Source: JAABQG01 sp963726365 (GTDB lineage Bacteria > Pseudomonadota > Gammaproteobacteria > Burkholderiales > Burkholderiaceae_C). From it: a stretch of 64,000 nucleotides of DNA. Shown in pieces: positions 63,236 to 64,000 of this stretch. Position numbers and translations under genes: made by a program. The stretch is taken from contig CAVSCI010000018.1 in NCBI GenBank assembly GCA_963726365.1, forward strand, positions 1 through 64,000, in the 5' to 3' direction. Within the stretch, counting starts at the first letter, position 1, and each line of letters begins with the position of its first letter. The notes beneath the pieces were generated by a model. That model was not told the origin of the DNA, did not search any database, and worked only from the letters and a program-made list of their open reading frames with translations.

Positions 63236-64000
63236 ATGAAAATCCTGCTCTACGGCATCAACTTCGCGCCTGAGCTCATCGGCATTGGCAAATACACCGG
63301 CGAGATGGCGGCGTGGCTGGCCGCGCGCGGGCACCAGGTGCGCGTGGTCACCGCGCCGCCGTATTACCCGGCCTGGGCCGTCAGCCCCGGCTACAGCGGC
63401 CGCGCCTGGCGCACCGAGCGCTGGCAGGGTGTGACGGTGCTGCGCTGCCCGCTGTGGGTGCCGCCCAAACCGGGCGGCCTCAAGCGGCTGCTGCACCTGG
63501 CCAGCTTTGCGGCCACTTCGCTGCCGGTGCTGCTGGCGCAGGTGCTTTGGCGCCCGCAGGTGGTGTGGGTGGTAGAGCCCGCGCTGTTCTGCGCGCCCGC
63601 CGCCTGGGCCGTGGCGCGCCTGAGCGGGGCCAGGGCGTGGCTGCACGTGCAGGACTTCGAGGTGGACGCCGCGTTTGACCTGGGCCTGCTCAAGGGCCGG
63701 CGCCTGCGCAGCATGGTGGCCGGGGCCGAGCGCTGGCTGATGCGCCGCTTTGACGTGGTCAGCACCATTTCGCGGCGCATGCACCAGAGGCTGCTGGCCA
63801 AGGGGGTGGAAGCGTCCGGGCCAGAGCTGGCCGTCAACTGGGTGGACATGGCGCAGTTTGCCTTGCCATCGGTTGACGGCGTGGCCGCGTACCGGCGCGA
63901 GCTGGCCGTGCCCGAGGGCGCCGTGGTGGCGCTTTACAGCGGCAACATGGGCGGCAAGCAGGGGCTGGAGGTGCTGGCGGACTTGGCCCGCTGGATATGT
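63236..64000 (+). CDS. wcaI: WcaI-like glycosyltransferase family 4 (partial, runs off the window)
   Basis: 255 codons are present, open to the window end. MKILLYGINFAPELIGIGKY is the standard start of WcaI-type (colanic acid fucosyl-type) transferases; WLAARGHQVRVVTAPPYYPA, VWVVEPALFCAPAAWAVARL, WLHVQDFEVDAAFDLGLLKG and VALYSGNMGGKQGLEVL follow. GT4 fold with the donor-binding domain beginning at YSGNMGGKQG. It fits use of the GDP-L-fucose made by gmd and fcl, though the donor is inferred. Confidence 0.88.
   Translation, partial: MKILLYGINFAPELIGIGKYTGEMAAWLAARGHQVRVVTAPPYYPAWAVSPGYSGRAWRTERWQGVTVLRCPLWVPPKPGGLKRLLHLASFAATSLPVLLAQVLWRPQVVWVVEPALFCAPAAWAVARLSGARAWLHVQDFEVDAAFDLGLLKGRRLRSMVAGAERWLMRRFDVVSTISRRMHQRLLAKGVEASGPELAVNWVDMAQFALPSVDGVAAYRRELAVPEGAVVALYSGNMGGKQGLEVLADLARWIC

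Noticed and set aside
1..64000. CRISPR arrays, rRNA genes, insertion sequences or phage genes
   Set aside because: No regularly spaced repeats, no rRNA-like stretches, and no transposase or phage structural genes were seen in reading the window.

Overview
The window is GC-rich chromosomal DNA of a betaproteobacterium, most likely a Comamonadaceae member (Burkholderiales). The signs are gene content (TctC/Bug-type binding protein, H-NS with a C-terminal YRDP..GKTWTGRGKAP motif, Rhodoferax/Polaromonas-like purine locus) and a dispersed intergenic repeat with a CCAGCGTCAAT core of the kind common in that family. Assignment below family is not possible from the sequence alone. Many conserved genes carry single-base shifts, mostly one extra base. 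Most look like uncorrected sequencing errors, so I annotate the underlying genes across the shifts and say where each shift lies.

Layout. 0.2-2.9 kb: a Pat/PatZ-type acyl-CoA synthetase/acetyltransferase. 2.9-13.7 kb: purine salvage, with xanthine dehydrogenase (xdhB, xdhA), a divergent LysR regulator, a BMP-type nucleoside ABC transporter (ATPase, two permeases, lipoprotein) and adenosine/adenine deaminase. 13.7-27 kb: an envelope-stress block of small lipoproteins and membrane proteins, a phospholipase D, a beta/gamma-crystallin protein, a zinc peptidase, and a CHASE3 histidine kinase - response regulator - Crp/Fnr regulator operon. A TGTGC-N6-GCACA palindrome recurs in its promoters and is probably the site of that regulator. 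27-31 kb: a broken AbrB/Doc pair, a second BMP-type binding protein, guanine deaminase and dCTP deaminase. 31-39.6 kb: housekeeping genes (ornithine cyclodeaminase family, pcp, ypfJ, rhlE, apaH, CorC-like, H-NS, Bug protein, chorismate mutase).

39.8-51.7 kb is the most interesting part: a lasso-peptide cluster. It contains an ABC exporter, an AbiE-like toxin/antitoxin pair on the opposite strand, a transglutaminase-like leader peptidase (B2), lasso cyclases (C1, a truncated C2, C3), two copies of the PqqD-like recognition element (B1), two copies of an HprK-like kinase and a nucleotidyltransferase. I find four precursor genes, two of which are short overlapping ORFs that ordinary length cut-offs miss. 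All four share a leader ending in T-x and a core with Gly2 and Glu8. A 1,471-bp tandem duplication created the second kinase-B1-cyclase set.

51.8-64 kb: an exopolysaccharide/O-antigen locus. It has a FecR-like periplasmic protein, an O-antigen ligase-family protein, an RfaH-like antiterminator followed by a hairpin and an ops-like element, a WecA-like initiating transferase, fcl and gmd (GDP-L-fucose). A sharply AT-rich acquired island follows (wzx, wzy, FkbM methyltransferase, GT2), then GC-rich wcaF-like and wcaI-like genes, the last running off the end.
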